From: an uncultured Anaerolineaceae bacterium
GTDB lineage: Bacteria; Chloroflexota; Anaerolineae; Anaerolineales; Anaerolineaceae
DNA length: 5,607 nt
Direction of reading: 5' to 3'
Assembly (NCBI GenBank): GCA_937894825.1
Contig: CALCQT010000379.1
Span: 1-5,607 of the forward strand
In this document: positions 1-5,607 of the stretch, piece after piece
Position numbering within the stretch: the stretch's first letter is position 1
Layout: every line of letters begins with the position of its first letter
Notes under the pieces: generated by a model
The model's input: only the letters and a program-made list of their open reading frames with translations
Databases searched by the model: none
Told to the model about the DNA's origin: nothing
Program-made: the position numbers and the translations under genes

Positions 1-1448
1 CGGCGCCGGATAACGATTTGGTGATCGCATTTTTTGCCGATATCCGAGCTTTGGATCCGCACAATGTTTCGGACACGCTGACGATTTCAGCGACCCGGAC
101 CATGTATGAAGCGCTTGTCAGGTTTGATGAAAATCAGCAGATTGTCCCCCAGTTGGCAGAGCGTTATGAGATTTCTGATGATAGTCTGACTTATACCTTT
201 CATCTTCGCCAGGGAGTTCTTTTCCATGATGGGACGGAATTCAACGCTGCAGCGGTAGAAGCGAATATTGAACGGTGTAAGGACGAGACGATCCGGCAAA
301 ACCGGCTTGTCAAAACAATTGCGAATGCGGAATATCCGGATCCGTATACGGTTATTTTGACGCTTGAGAAGCCGAACAATACATTCATCAATAAATTGAC
401 CATGTTTGACTTCATTGCTCCTGCGACAATTGCCGGCGGTGAAGAAAAAATCCTCAAGGAACCTAACGGGACCGGCCCTTATGTTTACAAGGATCGTGTG
501 GAAGGTGACCGGGTCACCGTTGTGCCGTTTGCAGAATACTGGGATGGAGCGCTGGCGGTTGATTCGCTCACTTTCAAAACTGTGCCGGAAGAAGGCTCGC
601 GTGTAGCGATGCTGCAGACCGGCGAAGCGGACTATATTTATCCGATGCCGACCACGCAAATCCAGGTTGTCGAAGGAACGGATGATATTCTCATTGATGC
701 CAAAACCTCGAATATCATGCGCTATGTCACACTGAACGTGGCGTTGGAGCAACTCAAAGACAAACGGGTTCGTCAGGCGATGAACTATGCTTTCAATACA
801 GATGCCTATATTAAAACCGTATTTAACGGATATGCCTCTCAGGTTGATTCCTGCTTCCCGGATTCCTATCAATATTATTCGGCACAGCCTGCTTATGACT
901 TCAATTTGGACAAAGCCAAAGAACTGATGGCGGAGGCCGGCTATCCGGATGGTTTCTCCATCACGATCTGGGGTGATAACAGTACTGCCGAAATCAAAGG
1001 TATGCAGTTTGTCCAGCAGCAATTAAAACAGATCGGGATTAATGTGGACGTGATGCCGATGGAAGCCAGCACGGTGGCTGAAAAAATCCAGGCGCCGAGA
1101 GATGCAGCTGAAGTTAATATGTGGTATGTGAACTGGTCCTCTTCTTCCTTCGACGTTGACGGCGCGATCCGCGGTATCTTGCACGGCGAAAGCATTCCGC
1201 CGGGACGCTATAACTCAGCTTATTTTGATAATGCTGATGTGAACCGGTTGTTGGATGAAGCGCTGGTGATTACCGATCCTGCCGAGCTTGCGGAAAAATA
1301 TGGTGAAGTCCAGCAGATCATTTGGGATGAAGCGCCATGGATATTTCTTGGCAGTGACCAGGTCATCGCCGGATACAAATCTTATTTGAGCGGTGTGGTG
1401 CTTTCCCCGGATGGGGCAGTTGACTGCTCGAAAGCGAAATTCAATTAA
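1..1448 (+). CDS. gsiB: ABC transporter substrate-binding protein, GsiB-like (SBP family 5), 5' partial
   Basis: This is the extracytoplasmic ligand-binding protein of a peptide or glutathione importer. The reading frame is open from base 3 with no stop before the window edge, so the gene starts upstream; 481 codons are present. The missing part should be the signal peptide or lipobox. The visible N-terminus (LVIAFFADIRALDPHNV) is the first strand of mature family-5 binding proteins, followed by MYEALVRFD, LAERYEIS and a TYTFHLRQGVLFHDG block typical of PF00496. The C-terminal part (MWYVNWSSSSFDVDGAIRG, then QQIIWDEAPWIFL, ending near SPDG) resembles E. coli GsiB as I remember it. Length fits a mature protein of about 480-490 residues. 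There are three cysteines (codons at 276, 852 and 1425), the last close to the C-terminus. The in-frame TTG at 18 and GTG at 21 lie inside the mature domain and are not credible starts. Family is secure; substrate (glutathione or another short peptide) is inferred. Confidence 0.93.
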   Translation, partial: APDNDLVIAFFADIRALDPHNVSDTLTISATRTMYEALVRFDENQQIVPQLAERYEISDDSLTYTFHLRQGVLFHDGTEFNAAAVEANIERCKDETIRQNRLVKTIANAEYPDPYTVILTLEKPNNTFINKLTMFDFIAPATIAGGEEKILKEPNGTGPYVYKDRVEGDRVTVVPFAEYWDGALAVDSLTFKTVPEEGSRVAMLQTGEADYIYPMPTTQIQVVEGTDDILIDAKTSNIMRYVTLNVALEQLKDKRVRQAMNYAFNTDAYIKTVFNGYASQVDSCFPDSYQYYSAQPAYDFNLDKAKELMAEAGYPDGFSITIWGDNSTAEIKGMQFVQQQLKQIGINVDVMPMEASTVAEKIQAPRDAAEVNMWYVNWSSSSFDVDGAIRGILHGESIPPGRYNSAYFDNADVNRLLDEALVITDPAELAEKYGEVQQIIWDEAPWIFLGSDQVIAGYKSYLSGVVLSPDGAVDCSKAKFN

Positions 1449-1457
1449 TTTTGATCT

Positions 1458-1496
1458 TTGCGGCGCGTTCATAGAAACTTTATGAACGCGCTGCGA
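1458..1496 (+). promoter_or_regulatory. Intercistronic stem-loop after the binding-protein gene
   Basis: A perfect 11-bp inverted repeat (GCGCGTTCATA at 1463-1473, its complement at 1481-1491) lies 10-15 bases after the stop codon. With G-U wobbles the stem extends outward to 1458/1496 and inward to a 3-base AAC loop, about 18 pairs in all. No T-run follows (the next bases are GATATCGTG), so it is not a classic intrinsic terminator for either strand. In many binding-protein operons, a hairpin here protects the upstream message from 3' exonucleases and partly attenuates the permease genes, giving excess binding protein. That role is inferred here. Confidence 0.75.
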
Positions 1497-1607
1497 TATC
1501 GTGTGCTGGGATTCCGGGGAAGCTACGGCGCCGGGATGATGTCAGCATATTCATACGGGATTGAATGAATTTTACAAATTCTATTCATCCTGGCGTAATT
1601 TCTTTCC

Positions 1608-1614
1608 GGGAGGG
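1608..1614 (+). promoter_or_regulatory. Shine-Dalgarno site that decides the GsiC-like permease start
   Basis: GGGAGGG stands just before TTG 1618, with 4 bases between the GGAGG core and the start codon. The spacing is slightly short. The alternative in-frame TTG at 1561 has only a weak, badly placed ACGGGA before it. The site therefore favours 1618 as the permease start. Confidence 0.6.
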
Positions 1615-1617
1615 ATA

Positions 1618-2538
1618 TTGAGCAATTATTTCGTAAGAAGGGTTTTGGAAACAATTCCATTGCTTTTGGTCATCTCATTCCTGATTTTCATGTTTATTCA
1701 TCTGATCCCCGGTGACCCGGTTCGAAACATTGCCGGTGTGGAAGCAACGCCGGCTGAATTGGACGCAATCCGGGAAAGTATGGGGTTGAACCGGCCGTTG
1801 CATCAGCAATATTTTTCTTATTTAAACAATCTGCTGCATGGGGATTGGGGGACATCCTATAAATCAAGGATGCCGGTTTCAGAAATGTTCGTCGGGCGGT
1901 TGGGGACGACGATGAAACTGACCTTCTTTGCGATTTTATGGTCAATGATCGCAGGTGTGGGGATCGGTGTGATCTCCGCGGTGAAACGCGGCACATTCGT
2001 CGACTATTTTTTTATGCTGGTCGCGATATCCGGGATTTCCATCCCGGGATTTTGGCTGGGGTTGGTTTTAATTCAGATCTTTTCAGTGAAGCTGGGCTGG
2101 GTTCCGACCGGCGGATTAAATACCTGGCGGAGCTATATTCTGCCCTCGTTCACGCTTGGCACCGGGATTATGGCCGTTCTGGCCCGGTTTTCCAGATCGT
2201 CCCTGCTTGATTCTCTCGGCGAAAACTATGTCCGGACAGCCCGCGCGAAGGGACAGAAAGAACGGTTGGTAATTTTCCTTCACGCTTTTCGAAATTCGCT
2301 GGTACAGGTTGTAACCGTTATCGGTCTTCAGATCGGCGGATTGCTGGCGGGTTCGATTCTGATTGAGACAGTTTTTACCATTCCCGGGCTTGGCAGATTG
2401 CTGGTTGATTCGATCGCTTTCCGTGATTATGAAGTTGTTCAGGCATTATTATTATTTTTCTCATTTGAATATATTGTGATTAACCTGATTGTAGACTTGC
2501 TGTATGGCGTTCTCAATCCCAAAATACGTTTGAAATAG
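1618..2538 (+). CDS. gsiC: ABC transporter permease, GsiC/DppB-like
   Basis: This is an inner-membrane permease, one half of the translocation channel. It is 306 residues from TTG 1618, close to E. coli GsiC. Starting there places YFVRRVLETIPLLLVISF at the N-terminus, as in the DppB family; the in-frame TTG at 1561 would add 19 atypical polar/aromatic residues. Visible features are a first membrane helix at about 9-30 ending in IPGDP (30-34), a periplasmic segment with GDWGTS (from 75), then further helices at about 99-123, 131-158, 173-192, 228-254 and 273-298. The EAA-type ATPase-docking loop begins ENYVRTARAKG (202-212) and runs to G236. The stretch IQIFSVKLGWVPTGG and the ending INLIVDLLYGVLNPKIR match the GsiC subtype as I remember it. 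The next permease gene starts 10 bases downstream. DppB family is secure; the Gsi subtype is likely. Confidence 0.93.
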   Translation: MSNYFVRRVLETIPLLLVISFLIFMFIHLIPGDPVRNIAGVEATPAELDAIRESMGLNRPLHQQYFSYLNNLLHGDWGTSYKSRMPVSEMFVGRLGTTMKLTFFAILWSMIAGVGIGVISAVKRGTFVDYFFMLVAISGISIPGFWLGLVLIQIFSVKLGWVPTGGLNTWRSYILPSFTLGTGIMAVLARFSRSSLLDSLGENYVRTARAKGQKERLVIFLHAFRNSLVQVVTVIGLQIGGLLAGSILIETVFTIPGLGRLLVDSIAFRDYEVVQALLLFFSFEYIVINLIVDLLYGVLNPKIRLK

Positions 2539-2548
2539 CGGATCCAAG

Positions 2549-3427
2549 ATGCAGACCTCGAATTTTATTGATGAAAACGTTAAAACAACGGAAAGCAGAA
2601 CAAAATACTATCTGCGCAGGTTCTTTCAGCGGCCGACGGCTGTTATCGGCGCTGTTATCGTGCTTATCTTCCTTGTTTTTGCGATTCTGGGGCCGTATAT
2701 CGCCCCTTTCGATCCGGCTCAGCCGGATTATGACAATTTATATGGCAAACCGGACCGAACGCACTGGTTTGGCGCCGATGAATTTGGGCAGGATGTTTTC
2801 AGCCGTTTGCTGGTGGGGACCCGCAATTCCCTGGGCGTGGCATTGTCTTCTGTTTTGATCGGTGCGATACTCGGGGCCATTCTCGGTGTTCTGGCGGGGT
2901 ATTATGGCGGTATCCTTGAATTGATCGTGATGCGCGGTGCGGATATTCTTTTTGCCATGCCGGATATCCTTTTGGCCATCGCGGTGGTTGCGATCATCGG
3001 TCCCGGGATCATTAATGTCATCATTGCCGTCGCGGTTTTTACCGTGCCTTCGTTCGCCAGAATTATGCGCAGCGCAACGCTGTCCGTAAAAGGCTCTTTA
3101 TTTGTGGAAGCGGCTCGATCGATCGGCTGCGGGAATGGGCGGATTCTGTGGAAACACATTTTCCCGGCAACGCTGCAGACCATGGTTGTCAATTTTACGA
3201 TGCGGATCGGTACCGCAATCCTGGCCGCAGCCTCCCTGAGTTTTCTGGGCTATGGCGCAAAAGTGACAGAACCCGACTGGGGCGCGATGCTTTCGACCGG
3301 GAGAAATTATCTGAATATCGCGCCGCACATGGTGTATTTTCCCGGGTTGTTGATTTTCCTGACCGTTTTGGCGTTCAACCTTCTCGGGGATGGTTTGCGG
3401 GACACTTTGGATCCAAGGCTAAAGTAG
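2549..3427 (+). CDS. gsiD: ABC transporter permease, GsiD/DppC-like
   Basis: This is the second inner-membrane permease, 292 residues, expected to pair with the GsiC-like protein. A cytoplasmic N-terminal tail (about 1-28) precedes the first helix (about 30-52), which ends in the DppC-type YIAPFDP. HWFGADEFGQDVFSRLLVG (from residue 72) is the hallmark DppC block. The EAA loop reads EAARSIG at 187-193 with the following conserved helix. The end (TMRIGTAILAAASLSFLG, then LTVLAFNLLGDGLRDTLDP) closely resembles E. coli GsiD as I remember it. ATG 2549 lies 10 bases after the stop of the upstream permease. Its ribosome site is weak (GCGGA just before), so translation may depend on coupling to the upstream gene. 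The stop codon TAG forms part of the Shine-Dalgarno site of the next gene. Confidence 0.93.
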   Translation: MQTSNFIDENVKTTESRTKYYLRRFFQRPTAVIGAVIVLIFLVFAILGPYIAPFDPAQPDYDNLYGKPDRTHWFGADEFGQDVFSRLLVGTRNSLGVALSSVLIGAILGAILGVLAGYYGGILELIVMRGADILFAMPDILLAIAVVAIIGPGIINVIIAVAVFTVPSFARIMRSATLSVKGSLFVEAARSIGCGNGRILWKHIFPATLQTMVVNFTMRIGTAILAAASLSFLGYGAKVTEPDWGAMLSTGRNYLNIAPHMVYFPGLLIFLTVLAFNLLGDGLRDTLDPRLK

Positions 3428-3431
3428 GAGG
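3426..3431 (+). promoter_or_regulatory. Perfect Shine-Dalgarno site fixing the TTG start of ATPase 1
   Basis: AGGAGG lies 5 bases before TTG 3437 and overlaps the TAG stop of the upstream permease gene. The nearby in-frame ATG at 3449 would be 17 bases from the site, too far, so TTG is the likely start. The overlap of stop codon and ribosome site fits translational coupling. Confidence 0.85.
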
Positions 3432-3436
3432 AAATT

Positions 3437-4420
3437 TTGCCTGAAGATATGCTGTTAAAAGTAGAGGATCTGAGGACGGAATTCAAAATCAGCCGCAAAA
3501 AAACCGTCCCGGTCATATCCAACATTTCATTTCAAATTAAACAGGGTGAAATCATCGGTCTGGTCGGTGAGTCCGGCTGCGGTAAATCCGTCACTTCGTT
3601 ATCCATTATCCGGTTGCTGAACGACAAGTCCGGAAAAGTCACTCAGGGTTCCGTTCTGTTCAAGGGGCGCGATTTGCTCGATTGCACCGATGAGGAAATG
3701 CGGCAAATGCGCGGAAAATACATCTCGATGATTTTCCAGGAGCCCATGTCATCCTTGAATCCGGCGATGCGGATTGAAGATCAGTTGATTGAAGCGATCC
3801 GGCTTCATTCCAACGTGACAAAGCAGGAAGCGCGGGCTCACGCGCTTGAAATGCTGAAAAATGTCGGGATCCCGGTAGCGGAACAGGTAATGCGCACGTA
3901 TCCGCACCAGTTGTCCGGCGGCATGAGTCAGCGCGTAATGATCGCGATGGCGATGTCTTCTTACCCTGATTTGCTGATCGCGGACGAACCGACGACCGCT
4001 TTGGATGTTACCATCCAGGCGCAGATTTTGGAACTGATGCAGCGGATCCGAAAAGAGCGCGGGACCAGTATATTGCTTATTACGCACGATTTGGGCGTCG
4101 TCGCTGAGATCTGCACGAGAGTGTATGTGATGTATGCCGGCCGGATTGTGGAAGAGGCGCCGGTCGATCTTCTTTTTTCGGATCCCTGCCATCCCTACAC
4201 CCGGGGATTGATCGCTTCTGTTCCGAAATTAGGTTCTCCCGTCGAGAATTTGTCGATTATCCCGGGCAGTGTGCCGGATGTAACGGCCATGCCTGCCGGG
4301 TGCCGCTTTCATCCGCGCTGTCCGCAGGCGATGGAAATTTGCCGCCGGCAGGAGCCGGAGTTTTACACGATCAATCAGGATCAAAAGTGTCGTTGCTGGC
4401 TATGGGAGAATAAGGAATGA
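3437..4420 (+). CDS. dppD: Peptide ABC transporter ATP-binding protein, DppD-like
   Basis: This cytoplasmic ATPase energises the importer as one of two non-identical nucleotide-binding subunits; it is 327 residues. All motifs are intact: Walker A GESGCGKS (44-51), Q-loop Q101 in MIFQEP, signature LSGGM (159-163), Walker B LLIADE (179-184) with catalytic E184, D-loop ALD (188-190) and H-loop H217. The GM in the signature marks the DppD/OppD branch. The C-terminal oligopeptide-transporter domain has C289, C295, C302 and C318 (C320 close by), the pattern reported to bind a [4Fe-4S] cluster in a DppD homologue. It corresponds to the first half of the fused E. coli GsiA. The TTG start is chosen for its perfect ribosome site. 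The stop overlaps the start of the next ATPase (ATGA), so the two subunits should be made in balance. Confidence 0.95.
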   Translation: MPEDMLLKVEDLRTEFKISRKKTVPVISNISFQIKQGEIIGLVGESGCGKSVTSLSIIRLLNDKSGKVTQGSVLFKGRDLLDCTDEEMRQMRGKYISMIFQEPMSSLNPAMRIEDQLIEAIRLHSNVTKQEARAHALEMLKNVGIPVAEQVMRTYPHQLSGGMSQRVMIAMAMSSYPDLLIADEPTTALDVTIQAQILELMQRIRKERGTSILLITHDLGVVAEICTRVYVMYAGRIVEEAPVDLLFSDPCHPYTRGLIASVPKLGSPVENLSIIPGSVPDVTAMPAGCRFHPRCPQAMEICRRQEPEFYTINQDQKCRCWLWENKE

Positions 4421-5397
4421 CCAATTTGCTTTCGGTTCAGAACCTCACCAAGCGTTTTCCGGCGGAGCGCCGTTTTCTCGGAAAACAGAAATTTGTGCAT
4501 GCCGTCAACAACGTCTCTTTTGAGGTCAAAAAAGGAGAGACCTTTTCGATTGTGGGTGAATCCGGCTGCGGGAAATCAACCGTAAGCCGCCTGATCAATC
4601 ATCTGATCATACCGGACACGGGCGATATCTGGTTTGAGGACACGAATATCGCGGCCTTGAATGAGGATGCTTTCCGCCCATTCCGTCAGCACATGCAGAT
4701 GATCTTTCAGGATCCCAGCGCTTCGCTCGATCCGAGGATGCGGATTGAGGATTTAATCGCCGAACCGCTGCTGCTTTTTACACAAATGAGCGAATCGGAG
4801 CGCCGGAAGCGGGTGCGGGAATCACTGGAACTGGTGGGATTAAGCCCGCGTTATGCGGAACGTTATCCGCATGAAGTTTCCGGCGGCCAGTGTCAGCGGA
4901 TCGGCATTGCGCGCGCCTTGCTGGTAAATCCCAAACTGATTATTGCCGACGAACCGATTTCTTCATTGGATGTGTCGATTCAGGCGCAGATTCTGATCCT
5001 GCTGCAGCAATTGCAGAAACAGTTCAATCTGACCTATATCTTCATTTCACATAACCTGAGCGTGGTGGAATTGATTTCCGATCATGTTTCTGTGATGTAT
5101 CTGGGCGCGATTGTTGAAACGTCTTCGAAGAAACAGCTCTATGATCGTCCTTTCCATCCCTATACCCAGGCGTTGTTGTCCGCCGTTCCGATCCCGGATC
5201 CGAAAGTCAAAAAGAAGCGCATTCTGCTTCCCGGGGATCTCCCGAGTAATGTTGATCTGCCGCAGGGCTGTTCGTTTCATACCCGTTGCCTGTACTGCCA
5301 GGAGCGCTGCCGGCAGGAGATGCCTGAGCTGCGGGAGATCGAGCCGGATCATTATGCCGCCTGCCATTATGCGGGAGAGTTAATAAAAACAGCGTGA
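4417..5397 (+). CDS. dppF: Peptide ABC transporter ATP-binding protein, DppF-like
   Basis: This is the second cytoplasmic ATPase, 326 residues, expected to form a heterodimer with the DppD-like subunit. Motifs: Walker [10 protein letters not shown] (47-55), Q-loop Q98 in MIFQDP, signature VSGGQ (154-158), Walker B LIIADE (174-179) with E179, D-loop SSLD (182-185) and H-loop H212. The SGGQ signature and the ASLDPRM stretch place it in the DppF/OppF branch. The C-terminal domain carries C285, C291, C298 and C316, the same spacing class as in its partner, plus an extra C294. ATG 4417 overlaps the upstream stop by 4 bases; GGAG at 4405-4408 gives an 8-base spacer. It corresponds to the second half of the fused E. 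coli GsiA. It is the last gene of the operon, with a hairpin and T-run starting 13 bases beyond the stop. Confidence 0.95.
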   Translation: MTNLLSVQNLTKRFPAERRFLGKQKFVHAVNNVSFEVKKGETFSIVGESGCGKSTVSRLINHLIIPDTGDIWFEDTNIAALNEDAFRPFRQHMQMIFQDPSASLDPRMRIEDLIAEPLLLFTQMSESERRKRVRESLELVGLSPRYAERYPHEVSGGQCQRIGIARALLVNPKLIIADEPISSLDVSIQAQILILLQQLQKQFNLTYIFISHNLSVVELISDHVSVMYLGAIVETSSKKQLYDRPFHPYTQALLSAVPIPDPKVKKKRILLPGDLPSNVDLPQGCSFHTRCLYCQERCRQEMPELREIEPDHYAACHYAGELIKTA

Positions 5398-5410
5398 GCT
5401 TGCCTTGATA

Positions 5411-5454
5411 CGGTCATCGGAGTGTTTTCAGTCCGATGACCGGCGGAACTTTTT
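5411..5454 (+). terminator. Probable intrinsic terminator of the transporter operon
   Basis: A perfect 11-bp inverted repeat (CGGTCATCGGA at 5411-5421, complement at 5432-5442) encloses a 10-base loop. Two more pairs inside the loop can leave a TTTT tetraloop. A run of five T lies at 5450-5454, followed by GGTTT. The T-run begins 7 bases past the stem, further than usual, so efficiency is uncertain. It lies between convergent genes. On the - strand no T-run directly follows the stem, so it looks mainly active for the + strand. Confidence 0.75.
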
Positions 5455-5467
5455 GGTTTATTCGGGC

Positions 5468-5607
5468 TCAATCCGGCTCATAAATTTTGTCATTCGTGGG
5501 GTCATCCAGATAGATCCATCCTTTCCCCAATTTTCCGTATCCTACTTCGGTATATACCCAGGAATGGTTATTCTCATCGACATATTCGTATGGAAATACC
5601 ACGTCTT
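5468..5607 (-). CDS. C-terminal end of a hypothetical protein with an SH3-like domain (5' partial)
   Basis: On the reverse strand a frame is open from the window edge to TGA at 5470-5468, giving 45 codons that begin DVVFPYEYVDENN and include SWVYTEVGYGKLGKGWIYLDD. The tyrosine, glycine and tryptophan pattern, with GKGWIYLDD near the end, looks like the closing strands of a bacterial SH3-like (SH3b) domain. Such domains often sit at the C-terminus of small exported or cell-wall-associated proteins. The other two reverse frames hit stops after 10 and 21 codons, which supports this one. The gene runs opposite to the transporter operon and is unlikely to be functionally linked. The start, domain layout and any signal peptide lie outside the window. 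SH3-like identity is by pattern only. Confidence 0.65.
   Translation of the reverse strand, partial: DVVFPYEYVDENNHSWVYTEVGYGKLGKGWIYLDDPTNDKIYEPD

Noticed and set aside
87..1022. Long open reverse frame (311 codons) opposite the binding-protein gene
   Set aside because: It is fully antisense to a well-recognised gene, its protein is rich in Arg, Ile and Phe without domain character, and no ribosome site or partner gene supports it.
1526..1533. Short palindrome CGGCGCCG in the gap, also similar to the first bases of the window
   Set aside because: It is an eight-base GC-rich palindrome of the kind expected by chance, with no flanking structure.
1561..1617. Upstream in-frame TTG at 1561 as permease start, adding 19 residues
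   Set aside because: The added residues do not match DppB-family N-termini, and the ribosome site is weak compared with GGGAGGG before 1618.
1449..1617. Possible promoter for the permease genes in the gap
   Set aside because: No convincing -35/-10 pair is visible; TATTCAT near 1548 has no matching -35 element at proper spacing.
2007..2013. Run of seven T in the permease gene, and seven A at 3497-3503 in the DppD-like gene, as possible slippage sites
   Set aside because: Both genes read through in one frame with all family motifs in place; no frameshift is needed and no alternative frame product makes sense.
3749..4192. Reverse open frame of 147 codons inside the DppD-like gene
   Set aside because: It lies opposite intact ABC ATPase motifs, and its Arg/His-rich product looks like a codon-bias shadow.
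3860..4900. Residue after the ABC signature is Ser (LSGGMSQR) in ATPase 1 and Cys (VSGGQCQR) in ATPase 2 instead of the common Arg
   Set aside because: This position varies within the family and the catalytic residues are intact, so it is not evidence of loss or change of function.

Overview
The window holds one ABC importer operon of the peptide/nickel/opine (Dpp/Opp) class, with all genes on the + strand, followed by a probable terminator and the tail of an unrelated convergent gene. Gene order is substrate-binding protein (5' end cut by the window edge), permease, permease, ATPase, ATPase. From memory of the E. coli proteins, the binding protein and both permeases resemble the glutathione importer GsiB/GsiC/GsiD more than DppA/B/C or OppA/B/C. 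Resemblance is clearest at the C-termini. A glutathione, gamma-glutamyl or short-peptide substrate is therefore the best guess, but substrate cannot be proven from sequence alone.

Layout: 1-1448 binding protein without its N-terminus; 1449-1617 a 169-base gap with a strong stem-loop but no clear promoter; 1618-2538 permease 1 (TTG start); 2549-3427 permease 2; 3437-4420 ATPase 1 (TTG start behind a perfect AGGAGG); 4417-5397 ATPase 2, overlapping ATPase 1 by ATGA; 5411-5454 a hairpin plus T-run, the likely operon terminator; 5468-5607 on the - strand, the last 45 codons of an SH3-like protein. From permease 1 onward the genes are 10, 9 and -4 bases apart, so they are surely co-transcribed. 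The hairpin after the binding-protein gene probably lets that gene be expressed in excess over the membrane parts, as is common for such operons.

How the parts work together: the exported binding protein captures the ligand outside the membrane. The two permeases form the channel. The two ATPases dock on the permeases' EAA loops and power import. Both ATPases carry the cysteine-bearing C-terminal oligopeptide-transporter domain. Unlike E. coli, where GsiA is one polypeptide with two ATPase halves, the ATPases here are separate genes.

Organism: a bacterium with mid-range GC (roughly half), canonical Shine-Dalgarno sites and free use of TTG starts. The small SH3-like neighbour and the split ATPases would suit an anaerobic Firmicute (Clostridia) or a Chloroflexota lineage, but I cannot settle this. 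I see no mobile element, CRISPR array, tRNA or rRNA. This is mostly an ordinary transporter locus, and I do not see a convincing new system in it.
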